Origin: Jimgerdemannia flammicorona
Lineage: Eukaryota; Mucoromycota; Endogonomycetes; Endogonales; Endogonaceae
Assembly (NCBI GenBank): GCA_003990745.1
Contig: RBNI01001722.1
Coordinates: 1-21,152, forward strand
Direction of reading: 5' to 3'
Length of the DNA stretch: 21,152 nucleotides
Part shown: one piece after another, positions 1 to 8,640 of the stretch
How the letters are laid out: each line of letters opens with the position of its first letter
How positions within the stretch are numbered: the stretch's first letter is position 1
Position numbers and translations under genes: made by a program
The notes under the pieces: model-generated
The model's database searches: none
Seen by the model: the letters and a program-made list of their open reading frames with translations, nothing else
Told to the model about the DNA's origin: nothing

Positions 1-273
1 AAAAGGGAGGAGTTGATGGGAGATTTATTGACAGAGTAGTGAATGGGCTAGGGTCCTCAGAGTGGGTGTCATCACTGTCTGGTGGAAGGAATATGTGAAC
101 AGAGTGATGGGTAGATTGCAATAGTTAATAACCTAGTGATCTTTAATCAGAAAGGAGCAGGGAGAGAAGGCCCCCCTAGAGAGATTGGATAGGGGTGGGC
201 TCAATATATTTATATGAGATAGACTAGAGTATTAATAAAGAAAGGAGTCCAAGAGATTATAAAAAAAAAAAAA
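1..273 (+). mobile_element. 3' end of a gag-type poly(A) retroelement (partial)
   Basis: The right end is a 13-A run (261-273) preceded by GGAGTCCAAGAGATTATA at 244-260, a variant of the terminal motif seen at three other places in the window. A reading frame ending at TAG 190-192 gives VIFNQKGAG...PP..IG. It aligns codon by codon with the end of the gag-like ORF on the minus strand at 14340 (VIFIHEEVG...PP..GIG), with the stop in the same place and a ~50 nt 3' UTR. This therefore looks like the 3' tip of the same family in the opposite orientation. The rest of the element lies left of the window. What abuts it on the right is the middle of a LINE RT, so it was either inserted into that LINE or the LINE landed beside it. 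Confidence 0.6.
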
Positions 274-1200
274 GGCATATGGCTGAAGGGAGTGTTGAAG
301 TAAATGGGAATTACTTCAGAGTTTAGAAGATTATTGATTAGTTAGTCAGGCAGCTATTATAGTGAATGGATATTAGAGGGAGTCATTTCTTCTGGATAGA
401 GGAGTGCTACAGAGAGATCTACTGTCACTGATCCTTTATGCCCTCTTACTAGAGTTCTTATTAGATAGGATATAGTGCAGAGTGAGGGGGTTGAACATTC
501 TAGAAGTAAACTAGAAGGTGGGGGCCTTTACTGATGATATGATAGTTAGGCTAGGCTCTTTAGAGAATATGGTAGTGCTGAAGAGTGCAGTGGAATAGTA
601 TGAGGAGTACTCAGATGCTAAGCTCAACTGCCACAAGTACAAGACTCTGGTCTTAGGTAGAGGAATAGTAGGAGTGGATGTAAGTAAGATAATTTTACCA
701 GCAGGAGAAGTAATCTGTTATATGAGGATTTATTTTTCAATATATAGTTCTCTGTTACTGCAAAGTTGATAGGAACAGTAGCTGTTCAAGTAGAGAAATG
801 CTCTCTTAAGATAGAGTAGTCAATATATCTCTTTAGTAGGAAGTATAATAGTGTTGAATATATATTGGCTGCCTAAGCTGTGATATTTGAGATATCACTT
901 AGACTTCCTGATATGGGTGATCAAGAGACTATTGAAGATAGTCAGATTATAGATATGGATAGGGCAGTAGAGTCAGATTGGCTGAGAGATATTGACATTA
1001 CCAGTAGACAGAAGAGGGCTGGGCCTGGTGGACCTTACCAAGTACTTACACTGATTGAGAGTATGGTGGCTAAAGCAAACAAGCAAATTGAGGGGTCAAG
1101 AGTGAGTATCCCTTATACAGAGAGTGTGGGAGGTTTGGTTCTCTCCCTGGGGCATAACTGGTAACCTGCTTTCTCTGGTGAGCAAAAATATATACTATAG
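274..1200 (+). pseudogene. LINE reverse transcriptase, partial and broken
   Basis: Three RT landmarks are readable. At ~400-450 a block RGVLQRDLLSLILYALLLE matches the usual RGVRQGDPLSPLLYAL-type motif. At ~525-545 GAFTDDMIV matches the catalytic A-x-DD box, with both Asp codons intact. At ~1000-1035 LPVDRRGLGLVDLTKYL matches the GGLGL-I/V-DL block that follows the thumb in LINE proteins. Between them a frame from 402 to ~760 runs with only isolated stops (TAG, TGA). One frame slip lies just before RGVL. The upstream motif A is absent, so the fragment cannot encode an active enzyme. The call as LINE rather than LTR-type RT rests on the LSPLLYAL and GLGLVDL blocks. Confidence 0.75.
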
Positions 1201-2124
1201 GGGATTCTGGTGGAGAGTTATTGATGGTACTTATCAAATTGAACTCAGATGGCAGAGTGATGAGAAAGAGGAGGAATGAGGACTCCAGATGTAGAGGTGA
1301 GATTGTCTACTATTAGAGAGTACACCAGTGGATCAATTCTGTTTGGATGATAGTATAGAATATCTGTAGAAGTATGGAAGAGATTTGTGGCCTAAGATCT
1401 GGCAGAGAGTAGAAATCAGTTAAGAGTGAGACTAGAACAGTATTTGTCTTGGAGCAAGCAGGTGGTAAGGTAGCTTCTCCCCAAGTTCTGGGTGGTATAG
1501 TGGAGGCTATTATAGCACAATATGATGCTGAAATACTGGTCAGGATATTTGGTAGAAGGAGGTGTTTTGGAGTATAAAGAGTATCTTAATATTGGACAGG
1601 AGAGTGGCATAGTGCAGATCTCTGAGCATTGGCTAGAAGAGTGCAAGGTTTTGGATAACTTTTAGAAGATAATTAAGAATCAGTTAGAGTTGCAACCTTT
1701 TGAAGAAATGGAGTGTGAGAGGTGGAGTAATCTCTGATAGAGGCTGGTAGGAGAAGTTGGAGATGAGTAGTTGACTTTTGAGTGGGCTCTGGCTATTTGA
1801 GTTAGACTTACTGGATATTGGCTTTATGTATTTGAGGATGATCAGTATTTGATGCTTGGAGTGTGAGTTGTAAGATAGAAGTGGTTGTTGCTGGACATTC
1901 TGAATAGTTGGTGACAGGAGTGGAGACCTGGAGGGAGAATCTGTAGAAGACTTGTAGAATGTATTTGCAGAAAGAGTAAGGAGAGAGTTGGGGTCACTAG
2001 GGGGTTGGTGACTCTCTAAAGAGATTAAAAGGGGGGGAAGAGGAGAGGGTTCCATGTGGGATTGGGCAAAGGGTATGTTTGTACCTTTATATTAATATAG
2101 TATTGATTAGATGGTAATCAAGTA

Positions 2125-2142
2125 GGAGTCCAAGTAACTATA

Positions 2143-2174
<32 letters not shown>
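2125..2174 (+). repeat. LINE terminal motif plus poly(A), copy b
   Basis: GGAGTCCAAGTAACTATA is followed by A-rich sequence and 30 uninterrupted A. The same motif occurs at 244-260, 3523-3540 (without the first bases) and, on the minus strand, at 14279-14298. It probably marks the sequence recognised by the LINE RT at the start of target-primed reverse transcription. That role is inference from how LINEs with conserved 3' tails work. Confidence 0.75.
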
Positions 2175-2176
<2 letters not shown>

Positions 2177-2463
2177 CTATAATATAAAGTAAACCTTCTA
2201 TATTATGCATCTTTTAGGACACAACTTCATCTTCAGAAAATCCTGGCTCACTTAAGAAAATACATACATTGACTGATGAACTAATATAATCTCCCTAGGA
2301 TATATCAAGCTATAGTTAGAACAGACTAAGAAGAAAGCAAAACTCAAGTATAACATCAGCTCTACTATCTAAATAAAGAAGCTAATCTGGAAACCAGAGC
2401 AGTACATCTATACATTATAATGTGCCCAGCTCAATGAAGGCAAATTACAAGGTTGGGGGTTGA
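2175..2463 (+). pseudogene. 3' end of a plus-strand Gypsy pol and polypurine tract
   Basis: The ~60-100 bases before 2464 align with 13,470-13,571, which in turn follow directly on a recognisable Gypsy integrase. Shared peptides just before the boundary are of the form ..RAV/Q..YY/I...QRQI.RLG in one plus-strand frame, with stops. A purine-rich AAGGTTGGGGGTTGA at 2449-2463 is placed like a polypurine tract before the LTR. Everything further 5' is missing because the sequence switches to the LINE poly(A) at 2174. The reading frame is weak, so the assignment rests mainly on the parallel with the copy at 13.5 kb. Confidence 0.5.
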
Positions 2464-2687
2464 TGTAGATTGGCTTGAGCCCTCAGTTACTTTGTCAAAA
2501 AGTAACAAAATGTTCTAAGATTCCTGAGGTCCTTGGTGTTTAGTGGTATAATAGTCAAAGCTGGATATCTGTGAGCAATTTGTGTGTCAATTTTCTAATT
2601 GGGATGGTTCTCTGGATATAGTGGCGATTTGTGAATAGGTTTCCTTCTTGGGTCAACTGAGAATTGGTAGAAATTTGTGTGTAGTGT

Positions 2688-2903
2688 GATGATCTTCCTT
2701 ATGTATGATGGTCTTGCAATTTAACAGTTTCCCTCTTGAGTGGCAGCAATCTCCAAAAGTATGTGATTTCTGTATGATGATCTTTTGTATAGCATGATAA
2801 TCTTTCTTATGTATGACAGTCTTGCAATTTAATGGTTTCCTTCTTGAGTGGTAGCAATCTCCAAAAGTATGTGATTTCTGTGTGATGATCTTTTGTATAG
2901 TAT
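2688..2903 (+). repeat. 108-bp tandem duplication inside LTR A
   Basis: Two head-to-tail copies, 2688-2795 and 2796-2903, share nearly all bases (both contain GTCTTGCAATTTAA..GTTTCC and CAATCTCCAAAAGTATGTG). A third partial copy starts at 2904. The period is a multiple of three and the minus strand is open across both copies (repeated QKSHTFGDC), but the stretch lies inside an LTR and I do not regard it as coding. The shorter LTR copy at 13.6 kb does not show the duplication clearly. Confidence 0.85.
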
Positions 2904-3507
2904 GATGATCTTCATGTAGCACAGATTCCTTATGTAGAGTGGTCTGGTAATTTGGCAGATAACTCGATTTGGTGCAGATTTTCCTGAATTGGCTCACTGG
3001 GAACAACAGATAACTTGGCGGCAGATAACTTGAATTACTTGGATAACTCAGATATCATAGATGCTTCCTGAATCAGCAGGCTTCTGGGAAATAACTCAGA
3101 TGGCACAGATTCTTCCTAAATTGGCAACTTCAACTGAAAATACTACTCAGATGATGTGGATTCTTCCTGAATCAGCAGGCTCTTCTGAGAATATGATGGC
3201 ATGGATTCTTTCTGAATCAGTAGCTTCAACTGGAAAATGTACTGGTGGCTTCTTGGAAAGGGTCTCTTGGCAAAGTTACATCAGAGACTGACTTCATTTG
3301 CACAAATGGATCACTGTGAAGTTGTGTCAGAAACTGGCTTGAGCAAGATAGCTTTCTAGAAATGCAGCAAATAACTTAGAAATAGTGGCAAAGTTCTCCT
3401 TGAACTTGGTGGTAAACTCAGATTCTTCAGGCTTAGTCTGGCAAGTATACCAATAGCATGGCTTATTCCTTAAGCAGTGGGTTCTTCAGGCTTAGTCTGG
3501 TAAGCAT

Positions 3508-3567
3508 AACAATAATTCCAAAGTCCAAGTAACTATAAAAAAAAAAAAAAAAACAATAATTCCAAAG
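3508..3567 (+). mobile_element. Ultra-short LINE-tail insertion with 16-bp target duplication
   Basis: The 16-bp sequence AACAATAATTCCAAAG stands at 3508-3523 and again, perfectly, at 3552-3567. Between the copies is only the end of the LINE terminal motif (TCCAAGTAACTATA) and a run of A. This is what target-primed reverse transcription leaves when it aborts after about 14 nt of template beyond the tail. The host is LTR A, so this insertion is younger than the LTR. Confidence 0.88.
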
Positions 3568-3800
3568 GTGGCGAAGTTCTTCACTCAAACTTGGCAGCAA
3601 AATCTTCAAGCTTTGTATTGAAAAGTGGACTGGAGTGGAAATAAGGGGACCAATGCTCAATATTTAGAGACTTCTTTAGTTTGCACTTTAATTCAGACTG
3701 AGGTTTATTCACTCTTGTCTCTGGGGTAATTTATACAAGTTGGTTGCTATCTGGTTACTACATTACTAATTATAGATTACTATATATGGCAAGTGTATAG

Positions 3801-3876
3801 GTCTTACACAGGTGTGTAGATCTTATACAGATGTATAGGTCTTACACAGGTATGTAGGTCTTACACAGATATACCT
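3801..3876. repeat. 19-bp tandem repeat, four copies
   Basis: Four consecutive 19-mers of the type GTCTTACACAGGTGTGTAG start at 3801, 3820, 3839 and 3858, differing by a few transitions. They lie just downstream (minus sense) of the LTR TATA box, in the expected R/U5 leader, so they could be regulatory or simple slippage. Confidence 0.8.
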
Positions 3877-3892
3877 TATCTAGTAGTCTGGC

Positions 3893-3902
3893 TATTTATA
3901 TA
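3893..3902 (-). promoter_or_regulatory. LTR TATA box of the minus-strand Gypsy element
   Basis: The minus strand reads TATATAAATA about 92-101 bases inside the LTR start. Position and sequence fit a U3 core promoter. Sequence evidence only; the surrounding region is AT-rich, so a chance match is possible. Confidence 0.4.
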
Positions 3903-3994
3903 GCTTCTCACAGCAATGGTTCCTGGTTACTATACTATATATTCACATCATCTGGCTAAGTTATAATTCAGGTGGTACATTCTGGTTTGCAACA

Positions 3995-4007
3995 TCAGCC
4001 CCCACTA
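3995..4007 (-). other. Polypurine tract of the minus-strand Gypsy element
   Basis: The minus strand reads TAGTGGGGGCTGA and is followed at once by the LTR start TGTTGC. This is the standard primer site for plus-strand DNA synthesis in LTR elements and fixes the 3' LTR border. Confidence 0.65.
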
Positions 4008-4029
4008 AAGGATAGTCTGTCCTCAGACT

Positions 4030-4605
4030 GTCCTTTAGTCATCATCTCAGTGTGGGTAAGCATCTTCTGCATCAATATCTATTCCATTATCTTCATTATC
4101 TGTATCATGGGTGCTCCATTTCAAGGATTCTTCTTCTTCTTCTGAGAATAGGATTTCGACAGCATTGATGATACTCTAGTAGGTGACTGAGTTTATTCTA
4201 TATGTATCCCACCAGGAGAATTGTGCTTGTAATAAGGCTATAGAGTTATGTTTGTAAAGAGTATAGAGCCTATCTGCAGCAGTGATATCTCTTCTTGACA
4301 GTTCTGTGGTACTTCAGATGTATGTTTGTTCTGGGACTGGGAGGTTCTGCAATTGTTCCCCAATTGCATAATGGGCCTGAAGCTGATGGACCTGTAGCAA
4401 TTGTCTGGTCAGGACAAGATTCTCTTGATGAATCTGGATCCTCTGGAGAGTGTTCCCATTACCTTCTTAGAATTGGGGTAAGGGAACTGGCAGTGATTGG
4501 AATGAGCTGAAAATAAGAGTCTGAAGATGGTTTTCAACTCTCTGATTCATGATATGGGGGAAGTATATCTTGAGATAATTGATATATACTAGTGTCTTCA
4601 GGGTT
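4030..4605 (-). pseudogene. C-terminal extension of the Gypsy polyprotein
   Basis: After the GPF/Y-like module of integrase the same minus-strand reading continues for about 190 codons to the polypurine tract. It has few stops and readable stretches such as SRRDITAADRLYTLYKH and an acidic end rich in Asp/Glu (DTDNEDNGIDIDAEDAY). No chromodomain aromatic cage and no Env-like signal or transmembrane segment is visible. I do not recognise the family; it is part of the pol frame rather than a separate gene. Confidence 0.45.
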
Positions 4606-5480
4606 CATTCATCTATACTTCTTAAATAGATGCTGGTTCCTCTGATGTTGTGTATAAGATAAAGTCCTTCCCATTTGGGCTCTAATTTGATAGCAAAGTT
4701 TGTTTTAGTCATGCTTCTCCAAACTAGTACTTGATCTCCAATTTTGATTTCCTAATCCTTCTATTTCTGGTTATAATACTTCTTTTATCTTTCTTGGGCT
4801 TTGATAATCTGACTTTGGGCTTGATTACATAACTATTCTGTCTTCTTGAGGAGGTCTCCAAGATTCTCATGGTCAGCAGTTCTGATTTTCTTGGTAAACA
4901 TCATTTTGAATGGCTTTTGTTTGATGGAGGCAGCAGGGGTGTTCTGAATTTTCCATAGGATCTCAGGTAAGCAGAGGTCCCAATTGATAGGATTGACTCA
5001 GGCAAGTCCTTTCTTGATGGTCTAGTTCATTCTTTCTGTCATGTCATTGGTCTGAGGGTGGTATGATGTGGTCCATTTGAGGTGGATCTTGTGAATTCAA
5101 GCATAACTTGTAATTATGTTATTGATGAATTCTGTGCCTTGGTCAGAGACAAGTTCTTCTGGGGATCTATATCTGAGTGTAAGTCTATGGAGAAGGCCTA
5201 CAATGGTTAAGACATCTGCAATTTCTATTGGGAAAGCCTCAGGCCACTTAGTCAGATATTCTACAAATATAAGAATATATTTGTTTTTTCTTGGTATAAC
5301 TGGTAGAGGTCCAATTACATCTATTCTCCATCTTTGAAAGATATTATCTGGTGGTACAATTGGTTGCAATGGTACTTGGTAATTCTTTCTTCCTTGGTAC
5401 TTCTGACAGATATCACATTTCTTGAGTATGTCTTGGACTTATATTCTGAGGTTGGGCCAATGTTGGTGTGTTGTTCATAG
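4605..5480 (-). pseudogene. Integrase of the minus-strand Gypsy element
   Basis: All three integrase parts are readable. The zinc-binding end is marked by KKCDICQKYQGR (~5390-5430); the His half upstream is blurred by slips. The catalytic core shows the first Asp in WRIDVIGPLP (~5310-5335), the second in LVSDQGTEF (~5133-5157) and the Glu in TNGMTERMNQ (~5030-5060), so D,D,E survive. The C-terminal KLEPKWEGLYLI (~4665-4700) looks like a GPF/Y module. Integrase inserts the reverse-transcribed element into chromosomal DNA. Stops and at least one frameshift inactivate this copy. Confidence 0.75.
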
Positions 5481-5639
5481 CTTCTCTTCTATATTTGCCT
5501 ATCCTTGGTGGGCTTTCTGATGTTTTTTTCAGATGAGATCTTCTTGTGCCTTGATGGTCTGAGAAGCTTCCTTTAGGGTGTAGTTCCTTGGGACACCCTT
5601 CTTCTGGTTTATTGGGGCTGGTGGAAAAGTACATCAACA

Positions 5640-6098
5640 TTGTTGTGAGCTTTCCCTGCTTTGTGGATGATGGTGATTTTGTAATTCTAAAGGATAAGGA
5701 TCCAGTGGGCTAGGATTTCAGTAGGTTCTTTGTAGTTAAATAGCCATTTGAGGGTTGTATGGTCTGTGATCAGAGTGAACCTTTTTCCAATAAGGTAATA
5801 CTTGAACAGAGTGACTGCCTATATGACTGCAAGACATTTCAGTTTGGTGCTACCATAGTTCATCTGCTGCTGATTGGTAACTTAGCTTGCATAAGCTATC
5901 ATATAGTATTGTTGATTAGGTCCTTCTTGAGCTAGAACTGCTCCAAGGTCATCTTTAGAAGCATCTGTATATAAGATGAATGGCTTCTATAGATTTGGGC
6001 ACACAAGGATTGGTGCCATAGTCATGCAGCTCTTGAGTTCTTTGAAGGCTTTTTCTTGTAATTCTGTCTATTTGAATGGTACTTCTTTCTTGAGAAGG
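5640..6098 (-). pseudogene. RNase H of the minus-strand Gypsy element
   Basis: The frame continues from the RT. It shows the first catalytic block YTDASKDDLGAVLAQ (~5930-5975), the Glu-region equivalent ...TKLKCLAVI, the third block LITDHTTLKWL (~5745-5780) and the closing IIHKAGKAHNNVDVL, which matches the usual H.AGK.N..AD.LSR end. This domain removes the RNA strand during reverse transcription. It carries several CAA/CAG-to-stop type changes. Confidence 0.75.
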
Positions 6099-6790
6099 AT
6101 TCAGATTGGAGCAGCAATTTGGGAAAAATCCTTGATAAACCTTCTATAGTAGGATACCAGCATCAGGAATAATAATGTTTCCTTTGAGATCTTGGGTGCT
6201 GGCCAATTGTTGATCTTTATGGTTTTCTTTGGGTCTACATGGGTTCCTTCTTTTGAAACTATGAATCCAAGGAATTCGAGTTTCTGTTTCCCAAAGTAGC
6301 ATTTCTTTGCATTCAGTCTCAAGTGGTTCTTGTAGGTGAGCTTGAATAATTTCTCTAGGTAGTGCAGGTGTTCTTCAAAATTTACTGAGTAGATGTTGGA
6401 ATCATCCATGTATACAATCAGACAGTGGTAGATCAAGGGGATATAGACTGAATTCATCATCCTCTGAAAGGTAGAGAGTGTATTGCAAAGTCCAAAGGAT
6501 ATTCAGAGGTATTCAAACAGTTTTCCTAGAGTAAGGAAGGCTGTCTTTTGAATGTCCTTGGGGTCCATGGGGATCTTATGGAATCCTGTAAAGAGGTCTA
6601 TACTGCTGAAGTATCTGGCATCTTGTAACTAATCCAAAAGGTCATCAATTCTGGGCAAAGGATAGGCATCCTTTTTGGTGACTGAATTGAGTTTTCTATA
6701 ATCTACACAGAGTCTCCATCCTCCTTTCTTTGGTACAATAAGTATAGGGCTGGCCCAGGGGCTGGTAGAGAATCAGATGACTCTATTGTC
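6098..6790 (-). pseudogene. Reverse transcriptase of the minus-strand Gypsy element
   Basis: Readable in one minus-strand frame with very few stops. The blocks are [18 protein letters not shown] (~6690-6735), [27 protein letters not shown] (motif A with its Asp), FEYL.ISFGLCN...TFQRMMN (motif B region) and the catalytic VYMDDSNIYS (~6395-6416), followed by LEFLGFIVSKEG and a YYRRFIKDFS connection block. The residue pattern is that of Ty3/Gypsy RT. The catalytic Asp pair is intact, so decay here is mostly in surrounding codons. Confidence 0.85.
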
Positions 6791-7425
6791 TAAGAGTTCT
6801 TGAATATGCTCTTTTGAATATTTTTAAGTAATGGGGTATTCTATAGGGTTTCTGCTGGATGAGTGTTGCATTTCCTGTATTTATGCTGTAGTGATATGAT
6901 GGGTTGTACAGCAGGTTGCCATAATCAGTAGTGAAGATATCTTGATATTTGTTGAGAAGTTTTACTAGTTGTTACTGTTGTTGGAGTATCAATTCTTCTC
7001 CAATATTGGTGGAAGGCTTCACTGTCTCCTGGGTCGCAAAGGGGCCTTTCCTTTCTTCTGAGACCTTTTGTTGTTTCCTGATAGGTTTAGTTCATAAACT
7101 TCCCTATGAGTTCAGTTGAGAAAAGGTATCAGGTGTCCTATGATGGTTCCTTTTGGCAAGATGATGGTTTCCCAACTTTGGTTGGTTGCTCAGGAGTATA
7201 CTGGATTCATCTTGTCAGGAAATGTATATCCCTCTATGTCTAGATATGAGATATCTTCCTTGAGTTCAAAGAAAAAGTTTCTGGGATTGGGTGGTGCAAA
7301 GATTTCAAAGGTAGTTTGTTCTCCAGACTCCAGGATGAGATTCTTGTGCAGTCTAGCTAGTTGCTGGTACACTTGCTGGAGAACATTTCTCTTGAGGTGG
7401 TTGACTTGAAGGAGGTATAATTCCT
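6790..7425 (-). pseudogene. Pol spacer between dUTPase-like domain and RT
   Basis: A minus-strand frame with few stops links the dUTPase-like domain to the RT. A 60-residue open part (7190-7372) contains ESGEQTTFEIFAPPNP and ELKEDISYLDIEGYTFP, and after a stop a block ILPKGTIIGHLIPF. The latter resembles the G.IIG.L end of beta-rich capsid or dUTPase-like folds, but I cannot assign it. It sits where Gypsy elements normally have only a short tether. Confidence 0.4.
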
Positions 7426-7810
7426 TCTTGTCTAAACTTCTAAATCCTTTGGCTTATCTTGTCCCTTCAGTCAATTCAGAGACTTCTTATAATTGTGGGG
7501 TCTTGATCTTCATGAAGACTGCTTGGGCAATCTTCTGTTCTCTAATGATTTGGTGCCATTCTATACTACTATTGTGTAGAATGACCTTGATTTCACCTGT
7601 ATATCCTGGGTCAATGGTTCCTCCTTCTATGGTTATTCCTTGTCTGGCAAGTCCAGCCCTTGAGATCAGTTGGATGTAAGCTCCTTGGGGTGGCTGTATG
7701 GCTAATCTAGTTCTGATCATGAAGGTCTTTCCAGGTTTGATAGATTTATCCTCCAGACTGTGAAGATCATACCCTATATCTTCTGGGTAGGCTTTGGTTA
7801 GAGGTTTGGC
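7425..7810 (-). pseudogene. dUTPase-like domain within Gypsy pol
   Basis: Trimeric dUTPases hydrolyse dUTP to dUMP and pyrophosphate and are defined by five motifs in order. On the minus strand all five have counterparts: motif 1 YPEDIGYDLHS (~7755-7790), motif 2 IQPPQGAY...SRAGLARQGI (~7640-7700), motif 3 GGTIDPGYTGEIKVIL (~7590-7640), motif 4 REQKIAQAVF (~7515-7545), and a damaged motif 5 KGFRSLDK (~7430-7455). The motif 3 Asp is present. The motif 2 serine of the usual RSG is Ala (RAG), which is not a simple transition, so activity is uncertain even before decay. The motif 3 IDPGY.GEI form also recalls the related dCTP deaminases. It lies in frame between the protease region and the RT. 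Confidence 0.8.
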
Positions 7811-8640
7811 CTTGGGATGCAGCAGGGCATACTGGGCAATATCCTTGCTGAATTTGGGCTTTCCTAAGACTGAAGCTCCACTAGCAGAGAGTCTCCAAGC
7901 TCTGAGGTTGAGGTGTGGCCATCTGGCTCTAGTGGAGGGGTTTCAGAGATAGTTGATTCCTCTTCTTCCTGTAGGGTCTAGGGCTTCCATGAAGTTGGTG
8001 GCATCTTTTGCCCATCCTTGGCAGGTTGCATGTCTGATGAGAGCTAGAATGTCTTCTCCCAAATCATAGATCTTGAGGATTCTTCTTCCTGGCTTCTTGG
8101 TCTGGCTCTTTCAGATCTGGCCTCTGTTGTCTCCTCTCTTCAAAGTATGGATTGCAATATCATGACTGAGGTGAATCTTCTGATATCTGTAGTCTCAGCA
8201 GTCAGAATGTCTTCCATGGCTGCAATATCCCATTACTCAGAAATGATGTTCCTGGTTGTTGATTTCTTGTTGTCTCGGGAATCAGTACCCATCTTGGTCA
8301 TAGGTTGGTGGAAGAGTAGATAAGGAATATACTTCCATCCAGGTAAAGAGGCCTTGTTCTCTGAATTGGCTTTACAACTTGGTGGTAACTTCTTGGAAGA
8401 TGGTTGACTGTACAACTGTGTTCAGGAGTTCTGATCTCTGGGGTCTTTGTCTCTCTTATTGGTCTAGTAAATAGCACTGGTAGCAGTAGTCTTGGGGAGA
8501 GTGGAAGATCATTTGGTGTGGGCATCTTCCTAGTTGAAAAGCCTTTTCTTGGTAAGTTTCTTTCTTGGGAATAATAGTGATTATGCTGGATCCTTCTTCT
8601 ATATTCCAAGGGTCATTATCTTCTAGTGGTATCTAGTGAG
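7810..8640 (-). pseudogene. Unassigned pol region upstream of the dUTPase-like domain
   Basis: A minus-strand reading with scattered stops and slips. Notable stretches: SITIIPKKETYQEKAFQ, CPHQMIFHSPQDYCYQC (Cys/His spacing that could bind metal, ~8475-8530), DLGEDILALIRHATCQGW and RARWPHLNLRAWRLSASGAS just before the dUTPase-like motif 1. The conserved look of these blocks suggests a real protein segment of the element, but I cannot name a family. Confidence 0.4.

Larger units (their letters stand above)
274..2174 (+). mobile_element. 5'-truncated non-LTR retrotransposon (LINE) with poly(A) tail
   Basis: Plus-strand LINE remnant: a broken reverse transcriptase (274 to ~1200), a long unrecognised C-terminal part (~1200-2060), a short 3' UTR, the terminal motif GGAGTCCAAGTAACTATA and a 30-A tail (2145-2174). 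The RT starts after the first catalytic block, so the 5' half, including any ORF1 and endonuclease, is missing. The C-terminal part holds many stops, and I could not assign an RNase H or a zinc knuckle to it. The final codons before the UTR (EEERVPCGIG) resemble the end of the gag-like poly(A) element. The general layout fits fungal Tad-like or other RT-bearing LINE clades; the clade is not resolved. Confidence 0.75.
2464..3762 (+). repeat. Long terminal repeat of plus-strand Gypsy element, copy A (~1.3 kb)
   Basis: The unit begins TGTAG at 2464 and ends CTACA at 3762, a perfect 5-bp terminal inverted repeat with the canonical TG...CA ends. It follows a polypurine-like tract. A second, shorter copy in the same orientation at 13,572-14,253 aligns at both ends (AGATTGGCTTGAGCCC at the start, TTGCTATCTGGTTAC near the end) and likewise follows Gypsy integrase. 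The unit is unusually long and modular: a 108-bp tandem repeat (2688-2903), degenerate GATTCTTCCTGAATCAGCAGGC modules (~3045-3235), a ~60-bp repeat of CTTCAGGCTTAGTCTGG (3424 and 3483), and a small LINE-tail insertion. TTACT at 3763-3767 would be the right target duplication; the left one is lost. Confidence 0.65.
3763..3994 (-). repeat. Truncated LTR of the minus-strand Gypsy element
   Basis: Read on the minus strand the unit starts TGTTGCAAACC at 3994, directly after a polypurine tract (3995-4007), as a 3' LTR should. A TATA box lies ~90 bases in and a four-copy 19-bp repeat follows. The unit runs for 232 bases until it meets the CTACA end of the plus-strand LTR A. No matching ...CA end is visible, so the rest was probably displaced when the plus-strand element inserted here. 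An alternative reading, a single LTR from 2464 to 3994 shared by both strands, is less likely because it would need one LTR to have two orientations. Confidence 0.55.

Noticed and set aside
1684..2055. Minus-strand 123-residue Ser/Pro/Leu-rich ORF
   Set aside because: Antisense to the LINE 3' region; composition follows from GA-rich sense DNA. No motif.
2653..3006. Minus-strand 117-residue ORF with a 36-residue repeat
   Set aside because: It lies entirely inside an LTR and its repetition simply mirrors the 108-bp DNA duplication. No family resemblance.
3801..3876. CRISPR-like array
   Set aside because: The 19-bp units are directly adjacent with no spacers, in a eukaryotic LTR.
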